Positions 45,125 through 53,693 of a DNA stretch of 64,000 bases are shown piece after piece. The stretch's first letter is position 1; each line of letters begins with the position of its first letter. The stretch lies in assembly GCA_002408125.1 (NCBI GenBank), contig DHQO01000032.1, positions 22,116 to 86,115 on the forward strand. The letters are read 5' to 3'. Made by a program: the position numbers and the translations under genes. Source of the DNA: Hyphomonadaceae bacterium UBA5336. GTDB lineage: Bacteria; Pseudomonadota; Alphaproteobacteria; Caulobacterales; Hyphomonadaceae. The notes beneath the pieces were generated by a model. It made no database searches and had not been told where the DNA came from. It saw nothing but the letters and a program-made list of their open reading frames with translations.

Positions 45125-46849
45125 ATGCAACAACAGTCGGACCTAGCTCAATCCGCCGTCGGACGGATCACTTTCGCCGTGCTTGCAGGTTTGCTCCTCG
45201 TGCGGATCGTCGCTGTTCTGCTCAGCGGAATGGAACTGTACGCCGACGAGGCGCAATATTGGCGCTGGAGCCGCAGTCTTGAGTGGGGCTATTATTCAAA
45301 ACCACCCATGATTGCATGGGTCATCGGCGCGGTGACCTCAGTCCTTGGAAATGCAGAGTGGGCCATACGAATTCCCGCGCCTTTTCTGCACACGATTGCT
45401 GCAAGCGCGCTGTTTTGTCTCGGTCGCGAAATGTTTTCGCCTCGCGTGGGTATGTTTGCCGCCATTGGCTACGCTCTGATGCCGGGAATCATCCTGTCCT
45501 CGGCAGTCCTGTCCACCGATGGCGTCCTCCTGCCCTTCTGGTGCACCGGGCTATACCTGCTCTGGCGCCTGCGCAGCCGGCCCGATGCGGGCTGGGCAAC
45601 AGCGGTTGGCCTGGGCATCGCCATGGGCGGGGGCTTCCTGTCGAAATACGCGATGCTGTACTTCTTCATCGGCCTGGCGCTGACCGCGGTGATCGACCGC
45701 GACACGCGCCGCGCCCTGCTCTCGCCGAAAGGGTTTGTGGCCATTGCCATCGCCGCGGCCCTGATCGCGCCGCACATGATCTGGAACGCAGCCAATGATT
45801 TCAAGACGGTGGGCCACACGGTCGACAATGCCAATCTCGGCGGCGACCTCGTCAATCCGGAGAATTTCGGCAAGTTCATCGTCGACCAGATGGGCGTATT
45901 CGGTCCGATCAGCTTCCTCGCCCTCATCGGCGGCATCTGGGCCTTCGTCCTGCGCCCGGGCGGCAAGGCGCGCGACCGGCGCGACCTCTGGCTGCTCGCC
46001 TTCATCCTGCCGGTGATCGTGATCATTGCCGGCCAGTCCGTGCTCTCGCGTGCCCATGCCAACTGGGCGGCAACCGCCTATCCGGCCGCCAGCGTGCTGG
46101 TCGCGGCCTGGCTGGTGCGGGCCGGGGCCAATCGCTGGTTGTGGCTGGCCATCGCCGCGATCTGCGCGCTGGCCTTCTTCGCCCTGCCCGATGTCGCCCT
46201 GCTCCTGAAGATCGGCTTAGGGCTAAGTTTTGCGGTCACCGTGCTGGCGGTTGGATTTGCGTCGAGCTGGCGCCCGTCCGGTCTGCTCTGGTCGTCCATC
46301 GGCCTGCACGGTGCGAGCGCGGCGCTGATCGCGCTGCTGCTTGCCCTGCCCGCCAGCCTCACCACCCTGCTCGGCCTCGACAATGCCATGAAGCGCGTGC
46401 GCGGCTGGGAGGACGGCGCGCGGGCCGTCGCCGCTGAGGCCCGCGCCATCGGCGCCACGGCCATCCTGGTCGACGAACGCGAGGTCTGGCACGGGCTGGA
46501 CTATTATCTGCGCGACGAGGACATCCCGCCGATCATCGCCTGGCGTCGCCATGCCGGGCCGAAAAGTTTCTCGGAAACCGCCGAGCTGACCGACGAGATC
46601 GACGACAAGGTGCTGGTGGTCAGCTACCGCGCGCATCTGCGCCCGCGCATGCGCGCCGACTTCGCGGACTTCCAGGTTCTCGGCGAGATCGAGACCCCGC
46701 TCGGCACGCGCTCGAACGGCTGTCCGATCACGCGGCGCTTTGTGCTGTACGAGGCCAGCGGGTTCGAGGAACTGCCGCGCACCCAAGACTGGGAAGACCG
46801 CTTCGACGGCCTCAGCGAGCGGCCCAATCCGCGCTGTCCTGAAAATTAG
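45125..46849 (+). CDS. GT39/ArnT-like membrane glycosyltransferase
   Basis: This 574-residue polytopic membrane protein has about 11 hydrophobic segments and a C-terminal soluble part of about 150 residues. The ADEAQYW motif in the first periplasmic loop (near residue 40) and the SKPPM block are hallmarks of the GT-C families of PMT/ArnT. It would transfer a sugar from a polyprenyl-phosphate donor to a lipid, protein or glycan in the periplasm. The acceptor is unknown. The ATG at 45125 has GGAGA at 9 bp. Its stop overlaps that of the convergent MaoC gene by 4 bp. Confidence 0.88.
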   Translation: MQQQSDLAQSAVGRITFAVLAGLLLVRIVAVLLSGMELYADEAQYWRWSRSLEWGYYSKPPMIAWVIGAVTSVLGNAEWAIRIPAPFLHTIAASALFCLGREMFSPRVGMFAAIGYALMPGIILSSAVLSTDGVLLPFWCTGLYLLWRLRSRPDAGWATAVGLGIAMGGGFLSKYAMLYFFIGLALTAVIDRDTRRALLSPKGFVAIAIAAALIAPHMIWNAANDFKTVGHTVDNANLGGDLVNPENFGKFIVDQMGVFGPISFLALIGGIWAFVLRPGGKARDRRDLWLLAFILPVIVIIAGQSVLSRAHANWAATAYPAASVLVAAWLVRAGANRWLWLAIAAICALAFFALPDVALLLKIGLGLSFAVTVLAVGFASSWRPSGLLWSSIGLHGASAALIALLLALPASLTTLLGLDNAMKRVRGWEDGARAVAAEARAIGATAILVDEREVWHGLDYYLRDEDIPPIIAWRRHAGPKSFSETAELTDEIDDKVLVVSYRAHLRPRMRADFADFQVLGEIETPLGTRSNGCPITRRFVLYEASGFEELPRTQDWEDRFDGLSERPNPRCPEN

Positions 46850-47277
46850 GCGCCCTTCGACGGCGCCACGACGCCGGCCTCGCCGGTGATGACCGGCTTA
46901 CCCTCGACAATGCACGAGACCTTCAGCGTGACGCGGTTGCCCTTGTCCTGCTTCTCGATCACCTCCGCGCGCACGGTCACTTCCGCGCCGACGAAGACCG
47001 GACGGCGGAAGCGCATGGACAGATGGGTAAAGATCGCGCCCGGCCCGGGCAGGTTGTTGCCCAGAATGCCGGAAATATAGCTTGCGGTCAGCGCGCCATG
47101 GGCGATGCGCTGGCCGAAAATGGTGGTCTTGGCGAACTCGTCATCCATGTGCAGCGGATTGAAATCGCCGGAAACCTCGGCAAAGGCCTGGATATCGTCC
47201 TCGGTGATCACGTGGTGGGTTTCGTGAAACATGCCGATTTCGAGATATTCATAGGCAAAGCCTTTGGGCTGGCTCAT
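46846..47277 (-). CDS. MaoC-family (R)-specific enoyl-CoA hydratase
   Basis: This 143-residue hot-dog-fold hydratase has the PhaJ-like motif FAEVSGDFNPLHMDDEFA (near residue 32), in which the catalytic Asp and His lie, followed by FGQRIAHGALTASYISGIL. Such enzymes make (R)-3-hydroxyacyl-CoA, a precursor of polyhydroxyalkanoates, or hydrate other enoyl-CoAs. The ATG at 47277 is preferred since upstream sequence has no family match. A phasin-like gene lies 7.6 kb away, but no direct link is shown. Confidence 0.9.
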   Translation of the reverse strand: MSQPKGFAYEYLEIGMFHETHHVITEDDIQAFAEVSGDFNPLHMDDEFAKTTIFGQRIAHGALTASYISGILGNNLPGPGAIFTHLSMRFRRPVFVGAEVTVRAEVIEKQDKGNRVTLKVSCIVEGKPVITGEAGVVAPSKGA

Positions 47278-47366
47278 GGCGGGGTCCTTTCCCGGATTTT
47301 CGTCTTTGAAAAAGGCGCATAGCCCTTTTCTGCCCGCAGGCGCAATCACCGCGCAGTGTGTGGGCG

Positions 47367-48227
47367 CTACCAGGCCAGGGCCTGCATGGCATAGGTGGTG
47401 TGGACGCCGGCCGCCATCATCCGGGCACGAACATCGGCCGGGAAGTCTCCCGAATGGGTGTTGGCAAGCCCGGTCCCGACATAGATGCAGTCGATCCCTT
47501 CCCGGTTCGCACCGGCAATATCCGTGAGCGGACCATCCCCGATCGCCAGGATGCGCGAAGCTCCCGGCAGCGGGCCAAGCGCGGCGGCTTTCTCGCGCGC
47601 CAGATCATAGATCGCCGCATGCGGCTTGCCGGGATAGATCACCCGCCCGCCTTCCTGCTCATAGATCTCCGCCAGCGCACCGGCGCACCAGACCAGCTGG
47701 TTGCCGACCCGCACCTGGATGTCGGGATTGGCGCACACCATGACCGGGCCGATGCGGGCAATCTCGCGCAACTCGTCGCGATAGTCTTCCGGGTGCTCGC
47801 CAAGCTGGTCGCGCAGGCCGATGCACAGCATGAGATCGGCCTCCGGTCCGGCCGCCACCGGATTAGGCAGGCCCTCATAGAGGAAGCGGTCATGCTCTTC
47901 CCCACCATCGGCGCCATAGATCCAGATGCTCTTGCCTGGCTGGCTTTCCAGCAGGTGGCGCGTGGCATCGCCGGAAGACGCGCAATCATCCCAGGCCTCG
48001 CCGGGCACGCCGAGCGGGGCGAAATAGCGGATCACGCGCGGCTTGGGCACGGGCGCATTGGTGATCAGCACCACGCGGCCGCCCTGGGCGCGGAATTTCG
48101 ACAGCGCCTCGCCGGCCTCCCGGAAGGCTGCGCGGCCATTATGGATCACACCCCACACATCGCACAGGATGAGATCATATCGCGGCGCCAGTTCGGAAAG
48201 CCCTTGCGGGTACGCGGTATCCGTCAT
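47367..48227 (-). CDS. HAD-superfamily class IIA hydrolase (TIGR01459 type)
   Basis: This 286-residue phosphatase of the NagD-like class IIA HAD group has a nucleophile motif ILCDVWGVIHNG (near residue 20), a threonine motif VVLITNAPVPK, and a late GDGPLTDIAGANREG motif that holds the metal-binding Asp residues. The DVWGV variant of the usual DxDGV is typical of the TIGR01459 subgroup. The substrate is unknown. It is divergent from the radical SAM gene. The length is normal. Confidence 0.9.
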   Translation of the reverse strand: MTDTAYPQGLSELAPRYDLILCDVWGVIHNGRAAFREAGEALSKFRAQGGRVVLITNAPVPKPRVIRYFAPLGVPGEAWDDCASSGDATRHLLESQPGKSIWIYGADGGEEHDRFLYEGLPNPVAAGPEADLMLCIGLRDQLGEHPEDYRDELREIARIGPVMVCANPDIQVRVGNQLVWCAGALAEIYEQEGGRVIYPGKPHAAIYDLAREKAAALGPLPGASRILAIGDGPLTDIAGANREGIDCIYVGTGLANTHSGDFPADVRARMMAAGVHTTYAMQALAW

Positions 48228-48291
48228 GACTGCGAGCTATTCACCCCCGCCCCGGGCGTCAAACATTTCCGGCATGCCAGGCCCGCTGCGA

Positions 48292-48306
48292 CTGTGATTT
48301 TCACAG
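48292..48306. promoter_or_regulatory. Perfect 6-bp dyad upstream of the radical SAM gene
   Basis: CTGTGA-TTT-TCACAG is a perfect inverted repeat 55 bp upstream of the radical SAM start and 64 bp upstream of the divergent HAD gene. The 3-bp spacing does not fit the CRP consensus (TGTGA-N6-TCACA). It may be an operator for an unidentified regulator. Confidence 0.35.
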
Positions 48307-48361
48307 ATCTGTCGCGCCAGTGTTCTTTATTTGTTCACTGCGGCGTGCTTTAAATCCGCCC

Positions 48362-49507
48362 ATGGCAAAGTTCATCAAGGTCGAGCAGAAACTGCCCAAG
48401 CATGGGCGCGTGACGCGCGAGCAGCTGGCCGAGACGGCCGAGCGATTCGATCATCGCGGGCGCGGCGCCATCTCCAACCCCACCGGGCGCTATGAACCGG
48501 AAAGCCGCGGCGATTTCGATGATGGCTGGGACACGGTGGAAGATGCTCCGCCACCCCTGCGCACCGAGCTGACCGGCGAAACCGCGCGCACCATCATCAC
48601 CTTCAACCGCTCGCCGGACATTCACTTCGACCGGTCGATCAATCCCTATCGCGGCTGCGAGCATGGCTGCGTCTACTGTTTCGCGCGCCCGACCCATGCC
48701 TATCACGGCCTGTCGCCGGGGCTCGATTTCGAAAGCAAGCTGTTCTTCAAGGCCAACGGGCCGGAACTTCTGCGCCGCGAGCTGTCGCGCCCCGGCTATG
48801 TGCCCCGCGTGATTGCGCTCGGGATCAACACCGACGCCTACCAGCCCGTGGAAAAACGGCTGAGGCTGACGCGGTGCCTGCTGGAAATTCTCACCGAGTT
48901 TCGCCACCCGGTGAGCCTCCTGACCAAATCGGCGCTGATCCAGCGCGATATCGACCTGATCTCGGAGCTCGCCCAACTGGGGCTTACCCGCGTCGGCATT
49001 TCCCTCACCACGCTGGAGCCGAAGCTCGCACGCAAGATGGAGCCGCGCGCGGCCAGCCCGCGCCGGCGCCTGGAGACCATCGAGAAACTCAGCGCGGCCG
49101 GCATCCCCGTCACGGTGATGACCGCGCCGATGATCCCGGCCCTGAATGACAATGAACTCGAAACGCTGCTGGAATCGGCCGCCTCGGCCGGCGCGACGGG
49201 GGCCGGCTATGTCCTCCTGCGCCTGCCGCATGAGCTGAAGGACCTCTTCCATGAATGGCTCGCCGAGCACTATCCAGACCGCGCCGCGCGGGTGGTGAAC
49301 CTGCTTCGGGACATGCGCGGCGGGAAGGATTATGACGCGCGCTGGTTCGAGCGCGGGCACGGCCAGGGCCCCTATGCCCGCCTGATTGCCCAGCGCTTTG
49401 CCAGTGCCCGCCGGCGGCTGGGCCTGGATGCCGCGCGGCCGGCCCTGCGCACCGATCTTTTCCGCGTACGCGAGAGCCCGGACGGCCAGCTCAGGTTCGA
49501 TCTCTAG
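48362..49507 (+). CDS. PA0069-family radical SAM protein
   Basis: This 381-residue radical SAM enzyme has the 4Fe-4S motif GCEHGCVYCF (C-x3-C-x2-C, near residue 99). The segments SPDIHFDRSINPYRGCEHGC and GVNTDAYQP-like ALGINTDAYQP resemble the PA0069 / spore-photoproduct-lyase-like group. Its function is uncertain, perhaps DNA or nucleotide repair by analogy. The ATG at 48362 is preferred over a more upstream start because it begins just before the conserved region. It has the usual family length. Confidence 0.9.
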   Translation: MAKFIKVEQKLPKHGRVTREQLAETAERFDHRGRGAISNPTGRYEPESRGDFDDGWDTVEDAPPPLRTELTGETARTIITFNRSPDIHFDRSINPYRGCEHGCVYCFARPTHAYHGLSPGLDFESKLFFKANGPELLRRELSRPGYVPRVIALGINTDAYQPVEKRLRLTRCLLEILTEFRHPVSLLTKSALIQRDIDLISELAQLGLTRVGISLTTLEPKLARKMEPRAASPRRRLETIEKLSAAGIPVTVMTAPMIPALNDNELETLLESAASAGATGAGYVLLRLPHELKDLFHEWLAEHYPDRAARVVNLLRDMRGGKDYDARWFERGHGQGPYARLIAQRFASARRRLGLDAARPALRTDLFRVRESPDGQLRFDL

Positions 49508-49561
49508 GCGTTTTGCGGCTGGGCCTGCTATGCTGTCCGATCACGCGATCAGGAGTGCATC

Positions 49562-50059
49562 ATGAAGAAACTCACAGGGGCCGCCCTGCTGGCCGTCATG
49601 CTCACCACGGCCTGCGCCTCCACACCCGAGCCCTACCGCGCCGCGACGGGGCCGGAGGCCAATGGCTATTCGAGCCTCGCCATCGAATCCAACCGTTTCC
49701 GGGTCTCCTACCGGGCCGAGGACGTGGTCACCGCGCGCGACTTCGCCCTGCTGCGGGCCGCTGAAATCACACAGGAAAACGGCGATGACTGGTTCCGGGT
49801 CGTCAACTCCTACACTCAGCAGGCCGAGCCCTATTCCAATGCCGGCGGCACCAGTGTGAGCGTCGGCGGATCGACCGGCTCATACGGCTCCGGCGTGGGC
49901 GTCGGGATCGGCATCGGCCTGGGGGGCGGCAAAAAGGATGACGTGGTCCACCTGGTGGAAATTTTCACAGGCTCGGGCGAGAAACCGGAGGGCGAGGAAG
50001 TCTATGACGCCTACTCCGTGATCGCATCGCTGGGCGGGGCGGCGTTAGCAACGCGTTAA
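49562..50059 (+). CDS. CC0125/CC1285-type lipoprotein
   Basis: This 165-residue lipoprotein has a signal ending LTTAC (Cys19), then the motif ESNRFRVSYRAEDVVTARDFALLRAAEITQENG, as in Caulobacter CC0125/CC1285-type lipoproteins. A Gly/Ser-rich stretch (GSTGSYGSGVGVGIGIGLGGG, residues about 100-120) follows. The function is unknown. An AGGAG lies 6-10 bp before the ATG. The gene precedes ccrM by 64 bp, and its stop codon overlaps the CtrA-like box that may serve ccrM. Confidence 0.8.
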   Translation: MKKLTGAALLAVMLTTACASTPEPYRAATGPEANGYSSLAIESNRFRVSYRAEDVVTARDFALLRAAEITQENGDDWFRVVNSYTQQAEPYSNAGGTSVSVGGSTGSYGSGVGVGIGIGLGGGKKDDVVHLVEIFTGSGEKPEGEEVYDAYSVIASLGGAALATR

Positions 50060-50088
50060 GGCAAATCGCGATCCTGATGCGGCGAATC
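50045..50088 (+). promoter_or_regulatory. CtrA-like box and GANTC site upstream of ccrM
   Basis: TTAG-CAACGCG-TTAAG (50045-50060) fits the half-site spacing of the CtrA consensus TTAA-N7-TTAAC with two mismatches, and GAATC (50084-50088) is a GANTC site 35 bp before the ccrM ATG. In Caulobacter the ccrM promoter is known to be CtrA-driven with GANTC sites in its leader, which supports this reading. Confidence 0.55.
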
Positions 50089-50123
50089 AGTTGCATCCGT
50101 ACCAGAAGGCAGGAGTTCACCTC

Positions 50124-51206
50124 ATGGAGGTCCATCGCAATACCATTATCGAAGGCGATTGCATCGACGTGCTCTCGCGCCTGCCCGATGAAAGCGTGGA
50201 CCTGGTCTTCGCCGACCCGCCCTACAATCTCCAGCTCGGCGGCGGGCTGACCCGCCCGGACCAGTCGCATGTCGACGGCGTGGACGATGAATGGGACCGG
50301 TTCGACAGCTTCGACGCCTATGACCTGTTCACCCATCAGTGGATGACCGAATGCCGGCGCGTGCTCAAGCCCGACGGCGCGATCTGGGTGATCGGTTCCT
50401 ATCACAACATCTTCCGTGTCGGCACGATCCTGCAGGACACCGGCTTCTGGATCCAGAACGATGTCATCTGGCTGAAATCCAACCCGATGCCGAACTTCAA
50501 GGGCACCCGCTTCCAGAATGCGCACGAGACCCTGATCTGGGCCGGCAAGACCGAGAAATCCAAGGTCACCTTCAATTATGACGCCCTGAAAACCTTCAAT
50601 GACGACAAGCAGATGCGCTCAGACTGGATGATCCCGCTGTGCACCGGCGGCGAGCGCATGAAGGATGCCATGGGCAAGAAGGCCCATCCGACCCAGAAGC
50701 CCGAAGCCCTCTTGCGCCGGATCATCCTGGCCACCTCGCATACCGGCGACCTGGTGCTCGATCCCTTCTCCGGCACCGGCACCACGGCGGCCGTGGCGAA
50801 ATCCCTCGGCCGGGATTATCTCGGCATCGAGCAGGAGGCCGATTATGCACGCCTGTCGCGCTCGCGGCTGCGCGCCATCACCCCGATTGCCAATGACGAC
50901 CTGAAGACCATGAAGAGCGCCCGCGCCAAGCCGCGCGTGCCCTTCGGCGTGCTCCTGGAAACCGGCTGGCTGAAGCCCGGCGAGCGGCTCTTCTCGCCCG
51001 GCCGGCGCCATGAGGCGCGCATCCGCGTCGACGGCTCTCTCACCACCGGCGAGGCCAGCGGCTCGATCCATCGCATCGGCGCCCATGTCACCCAGGCGCC
51101 GGCCTGCAATGGCTGGACCTTCTGGCACTATGAAGATCGCGGCAAGCTTGCCCCGATCGACCTTTTGCGCCGGCGCTATCGCTCGGAAATGGGCCTTGAG
51201 GGATAG
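50124..51206 (+). CDS. ccrM: CcrM, cell-cycle DNA adenine methyltransferase (GANTC)
   Basis: This beta-class N6-adenine methyltransferase of 360 residues methylates GANTC. The catalytic motif DPPY is at residues 31-34 (VFADPPYNLQL) and the SAM-binding motif DPFSGTGTT is near residue 213. The C-terminal domain (from about 280, GVLLETGWLKPGERLFS) is the CcrM-specific extension. In Caulobacterales and relatives it acts late in the cell cycle and controls gene expression by methylation state. AGGAG precedes the ATG by 8 bp. Its 3' end overlaps the convergent mutY gene by 31 bp. Confidence 0.95.
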   Translation: MEVHRNTIIEGDCIDVLSRLPDESVDLVFADPPYNLQLGGGLTRPDQSHVDGVDDEWDRFDSFDAYDLFTHQWMTECRRVLKPDGAIWVIGSYHNIFRVGTILQDTGFWIQNDVIWLKSNPMPNFKGTRFQNAHETLIWAGKTEKSKVTFNYDALKTFNDDKQMRSDWMIPLCTGGERMKDAMGKKAHPTQKPEALLRRIILATSHTGDLVLDPFSGTGTTAAVAKSLGRDYLGIEQEADYARLSRSRLRAITPIANDDLKTMKSARAKPRVPFGVLLETGWLKPGERLFSPGRRHEARIRVDGSLTTGEASGSIHRIGAHVTQAPACNGWTFWHYEDRGKLAPIDLLRRRYRSEMGLEG

Positions 51207-52243
51207 GCCAGCCGGAAAGCCTTGGCGAACACGCTCGGCAGGCCATGAACATCTTCCGGAACGCGCCAGTCCCCCGGCTGGCGCGTTTTTGCATCCGCCT
51301 GCCAGACCTCCAGCCGCAGCTCGAAATGGGTGAAGACATGGCGCACCTCGCCGATCTGCGCGAGGCTGTCGGCCTCGCCCCCCTCGGCCCGGCAAAGCGC
51401 CGCGATATCCCCGCCGAGCTCGTCCCATTCGGTCGATGGCAAGGCGAACATGCCGCCGAGCAGGCCGGTGTCCGGGCGCCGCTCCAGCCTGACCTTGCCA
51501 TCCATGACCAGGATCAGCGCCCGGCCCGTGCGTTTGGGTTTGGCCGAGCGCTTCGGCTTTATCGGATAGCGCTCGGGTGCGCCTTCGGCCCGCGCGGCGC
51601 AGAGACCAGAAAGCGGGCAGATCAGGCAATTGGGCGATTTCGGCGTGCACAGTGTGGCGCCGAGATCCATCATCGCCTCGGCGAACTCGCCGGGGCGCTC
51701 ATCGGGCACCAGCGCCTCGACCTCATCGCGGATGCGGACTTTCTCTTCCGCCCAGTCCCCCTTGGCTGCCAAGAGGCGCGCCATCACCCGCTCGACATTG
51801 CCGTCCACCGCGGCGGCCGGCCGATCGAAGGCGATCGCGGCGATGGCGCCGGAAGTGTAAGGCCCGATACCGGGCAGCGCCTGCAGCCCTTCGCGCGTCT
51901 CGGGAAACCCGCCGAGATCGGCGACAACCCGCGCACATTTCAGGAGGTTCCTCGCCCGGGCATAGTAGCCGAGCCCCGCCCAGGCGGCCATCACCGCCTC
52001 GTCCGGCGCGGCGGCGAGATCCTCGACCCGCGGCCAGCGGGCGGTGAAATCCACCCAATAGCGCGTGGCATGAGGAATGGTGGTCTGCTGCAGCATCACC
52101 TCCGACAGCCAGACCCGATAGGGGTCCGGGCGCAGCCCTGCCGCACGCTCTGCCGGCCCGACCCGCCATGGCAGGTCGCGCGCCGCCGCCTCATACCAGG
52201 CCAGCAGCCGCTCGGGCAGCGATGTCAGTGCGGTGGCAGCTAT
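51176..52243 (-). CDS. mutY: A/G-specific adenine glycosylase, apparent ATA start
   Basis: MutY (about 355 residues) removes adenine opposite 8-oxoguanine. It has the helix-hairpin-helix LPGIGPYTSGAI, catalytic Asp in VDGNVERVM, a 4Fe-4S loop C-x6-C-x2-C-x5-C (LCTPKSPNCLICPLSGLC) and a C-terminal NUDIX-like domain. Family residues (LLAWYEAAARDLPWR, DPYRVWLSEVMLQQT) are in frame upstream of the first ATG/GTG (52096/52099), and an in-frame stop closes the frame upstream. The best start is ATA at 52243, 7 bp after GAGGGA. CTG codons at 52228 and 52219 are alternatives. It is divergent from the DUF721 gene. Confidence 0.85.
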   Translation of the reverse strand: MAATALTSLPERLLAWYEAAARDLPWRVGPAERAAGLRPDPYRVWLSEVMLQQTTIPHATRYWVDFTARWPRVEDLAAAPDEAVMAAWAGLGYYARARNLLKCARVVADLGGFPETREGLQALPGIGPYTSGAIAAIAFDRPAAAVDGNVERVMARLLAAKGDWAEEKVRIRDEVEALVPDERPGEFAEAMMDLGATLCTPKSPNCLICPLSGLCAARAEGAPERYPIKPKRSAKPKRTGRALILVMDGKVRLERRPDTGLLGGMFALPSTEWDELGGDIAALCRAEGGEADSLAQIGEVRHVFTHFELRLEVWQADAKTRQPGDWRVPEDVHGLPSVFAKAFRLAYPSRPISER

Positions 52244-52293
52244 GGAGAATTCCCTCTTTTATTCCACAGGCGAATGCGGCTAGCGCTGATCGG

Positions 52294-52836
52294 ATGGTCA
52301 AACGTCTCGACAGCGATCCCATTGCGGAAGCCCGCGCGCGAGTCGCCCTGCGTTATAGCCGGGCGAAGCCGATGCATATGGGCGCGCCGACTGTCGGGCA
52401 AGCCGCCGCGACGTTTGCCCGCAAATCGCTGCCCGAGCCGGGCGCGGGCCTCGCGCGCCTGAAGGCCCAGTGGCGCGAGATTGTCGGGGAAGACATCGCG
52501 AAATACTGCGCGCCGGAAAAGCTGACGGGCAAGAAGACCGAACGCACGCTGACCCTGCGCGTCATTCCGCAGGCCGCACCGCTGGTACAGCATCGCGGCG
52601 AGGAGATCCGCCAGCGTGTGCGCACGGCGGTTGGCGGCGTGGTGACAGGCCTGAAACTCGTGCAGGGTCCCCTGCCCGGCGCGGATGCCCCACGCGAGCG
52701 GCTGGTGCGGCGCGCACTGAGCGTGGAAGAACTGTCGGCGCTCCGGCGTGCAGTTGCTGAAATAGAGAGCCCACAACTTCGTGAGGCAACTATGGCGCTC
52801 GGAAAAGCTATGTTATCGGCGCGAAAAGCAGTTTGA
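52294..52836 (+). CDS. DUF721 domain-containing protein
   Basis: This protein of 180 residues has a DUF721 (DciA-like) domain in its first half (GLARLKAQWREIVGEDIAKYCAPEKLTG, TLTLRVIPQAAPLVQHRGEEIRQRV). Some family members (DciA) load the replicative helicase, but the function of the alphaproteobacterial form at this position is not settled. It is divergent from mutY, only 50 bp away, and followed by the DsbA-like gene, a conserved order in the class. The ATG at 52294 is the first that fits the family. Confidence 0.85.
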   Translation: MVKRLDSDPIAEARARVALRYSRAKPMHMGAPTVGQAAATFARKSLPEPGAGLARLKAQWREIVGEDIAKYCAPEKLTGKKTERTLTLRVIPQAAPLVQHRGEEIRQRVRTAVGGVVTGLKLVQGPLPGADAPRERLVRRALSVEELSALRRAVAEIESPQLREATMALGKAMLSARKAV

Positions 52837-52921
52837 CAGCAACAATGGTAAACAAAATGCCACCCCGTGTTAACTGTTTCGAAACTCCGCCGACTCACCT
52901 TGATGATCAAAGGTAATACCG

Positions 52922-53680
52922 ATGCTCTCCATCAGCCGCCGTGCCACTCTCTCCGCCTTCGCCCTGCTTGTCCTTGCGGCATGCGGAAATGCCAATGGCG
53001 ATGATGCCAGTCATGGCGGCGCGGTGCGCAATGCCGAAACCGGCCTGCCCGATATCGTGCTGGGCGATCCCGATGCGCCGGTAACGCTGGTGGAATACGC
53101 CTCGATCACCTGCCCGGCCTGTTATGGCTTTCATCAGACGGTAATGCCGACCCTGCGGGAAGACTATGTCGAGACCGGCAAGGTGAAGTTCATCTTCCGC
53201 GAGTACCCGACCGCCCCGCACAATGTGGCGATTGCCGGCTTTGCGCTGGCCCGCTGCGCCGGCCCGGACGAGTACTACAATGTGCTCGACGACCTGTTCG
53301 ACAACCAGCCGGGCATCCTGGCCGCAGCGCGCAACGGCACGGTGATCTCGGCCCTGCAAGCCGTCGGCGAACGTCACGGCATCAGCGGCGAGAAAGCCTT
53401 CAATGATTGCATCGACAACAGCGCAATCCGCGAAGACATTGCCGATGTCATCCTCAGCGGGGACGAGTACAACGTCTCCTCCACGCCGACCCTGATCCTT
53501 CAGGGCCACAAGCTGGAGAACTCCATCCAGTCGCGCACGCCGGAGGGCCTGTCGGAACTGATCGACCTGGAACTGGCCGCCCTCGGCGTCGAGGTCAGCG
53601 AGCCGGAACCGGCCGTGGAAGAAACACCTGAAACGCCCGCCACCGATGGCGGCGTGGACTCTCCGTCCGAACAGGAATAG
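52922..53680 (+). CDS. DsbA-family thiol:disulfide protein, lipoprotein
   Basis: This 252-residue lipoprotein has a signal ending LVLAAC (Cys21), then a DsbA-like thioredoxin domain with active site CPAC at Cys64 and Cys67 (EYASITCPACYGFH). Family features continue with a helical insert and the cis-proline motif STPTLIL. The C-terminal tail is Glu/Pro/Thr-rich and probably unstructured. It may oxidise or isomerise periplasmic thiols. It sits between DUF721 and smc, its usual neighbours. Confidence 0.92.
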   Translation: MLSISRRATLSAFALLVLAACGNANGDDASHGGAVRNAETGLPDIVLGDPDAPVTLVEYASITCPACYGFHQTVMPTLREDYVETGKVKFIFREYPTAPHNVAIAGFALARCAGPDEYYNVLDDLFDNQPGILAAARNGTVISALQAVGERHGISGEKAFNDCIDNSAIREDIADVILSGDEYNVSSTPTLILQGHKLENSIQSRTPEGLSELIDLELAALGVEVSEPEPAVEETPETPATDGGVDSPSEQE

Positions 53681-53693
53681 GCGCGGAGCCGGC

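Noticed and set aside
52833..52838. TTGACA, a possible -35 box before the DsbA-like gene
   Set aside because: No acceptable -10 at 16-18 bp spacing.
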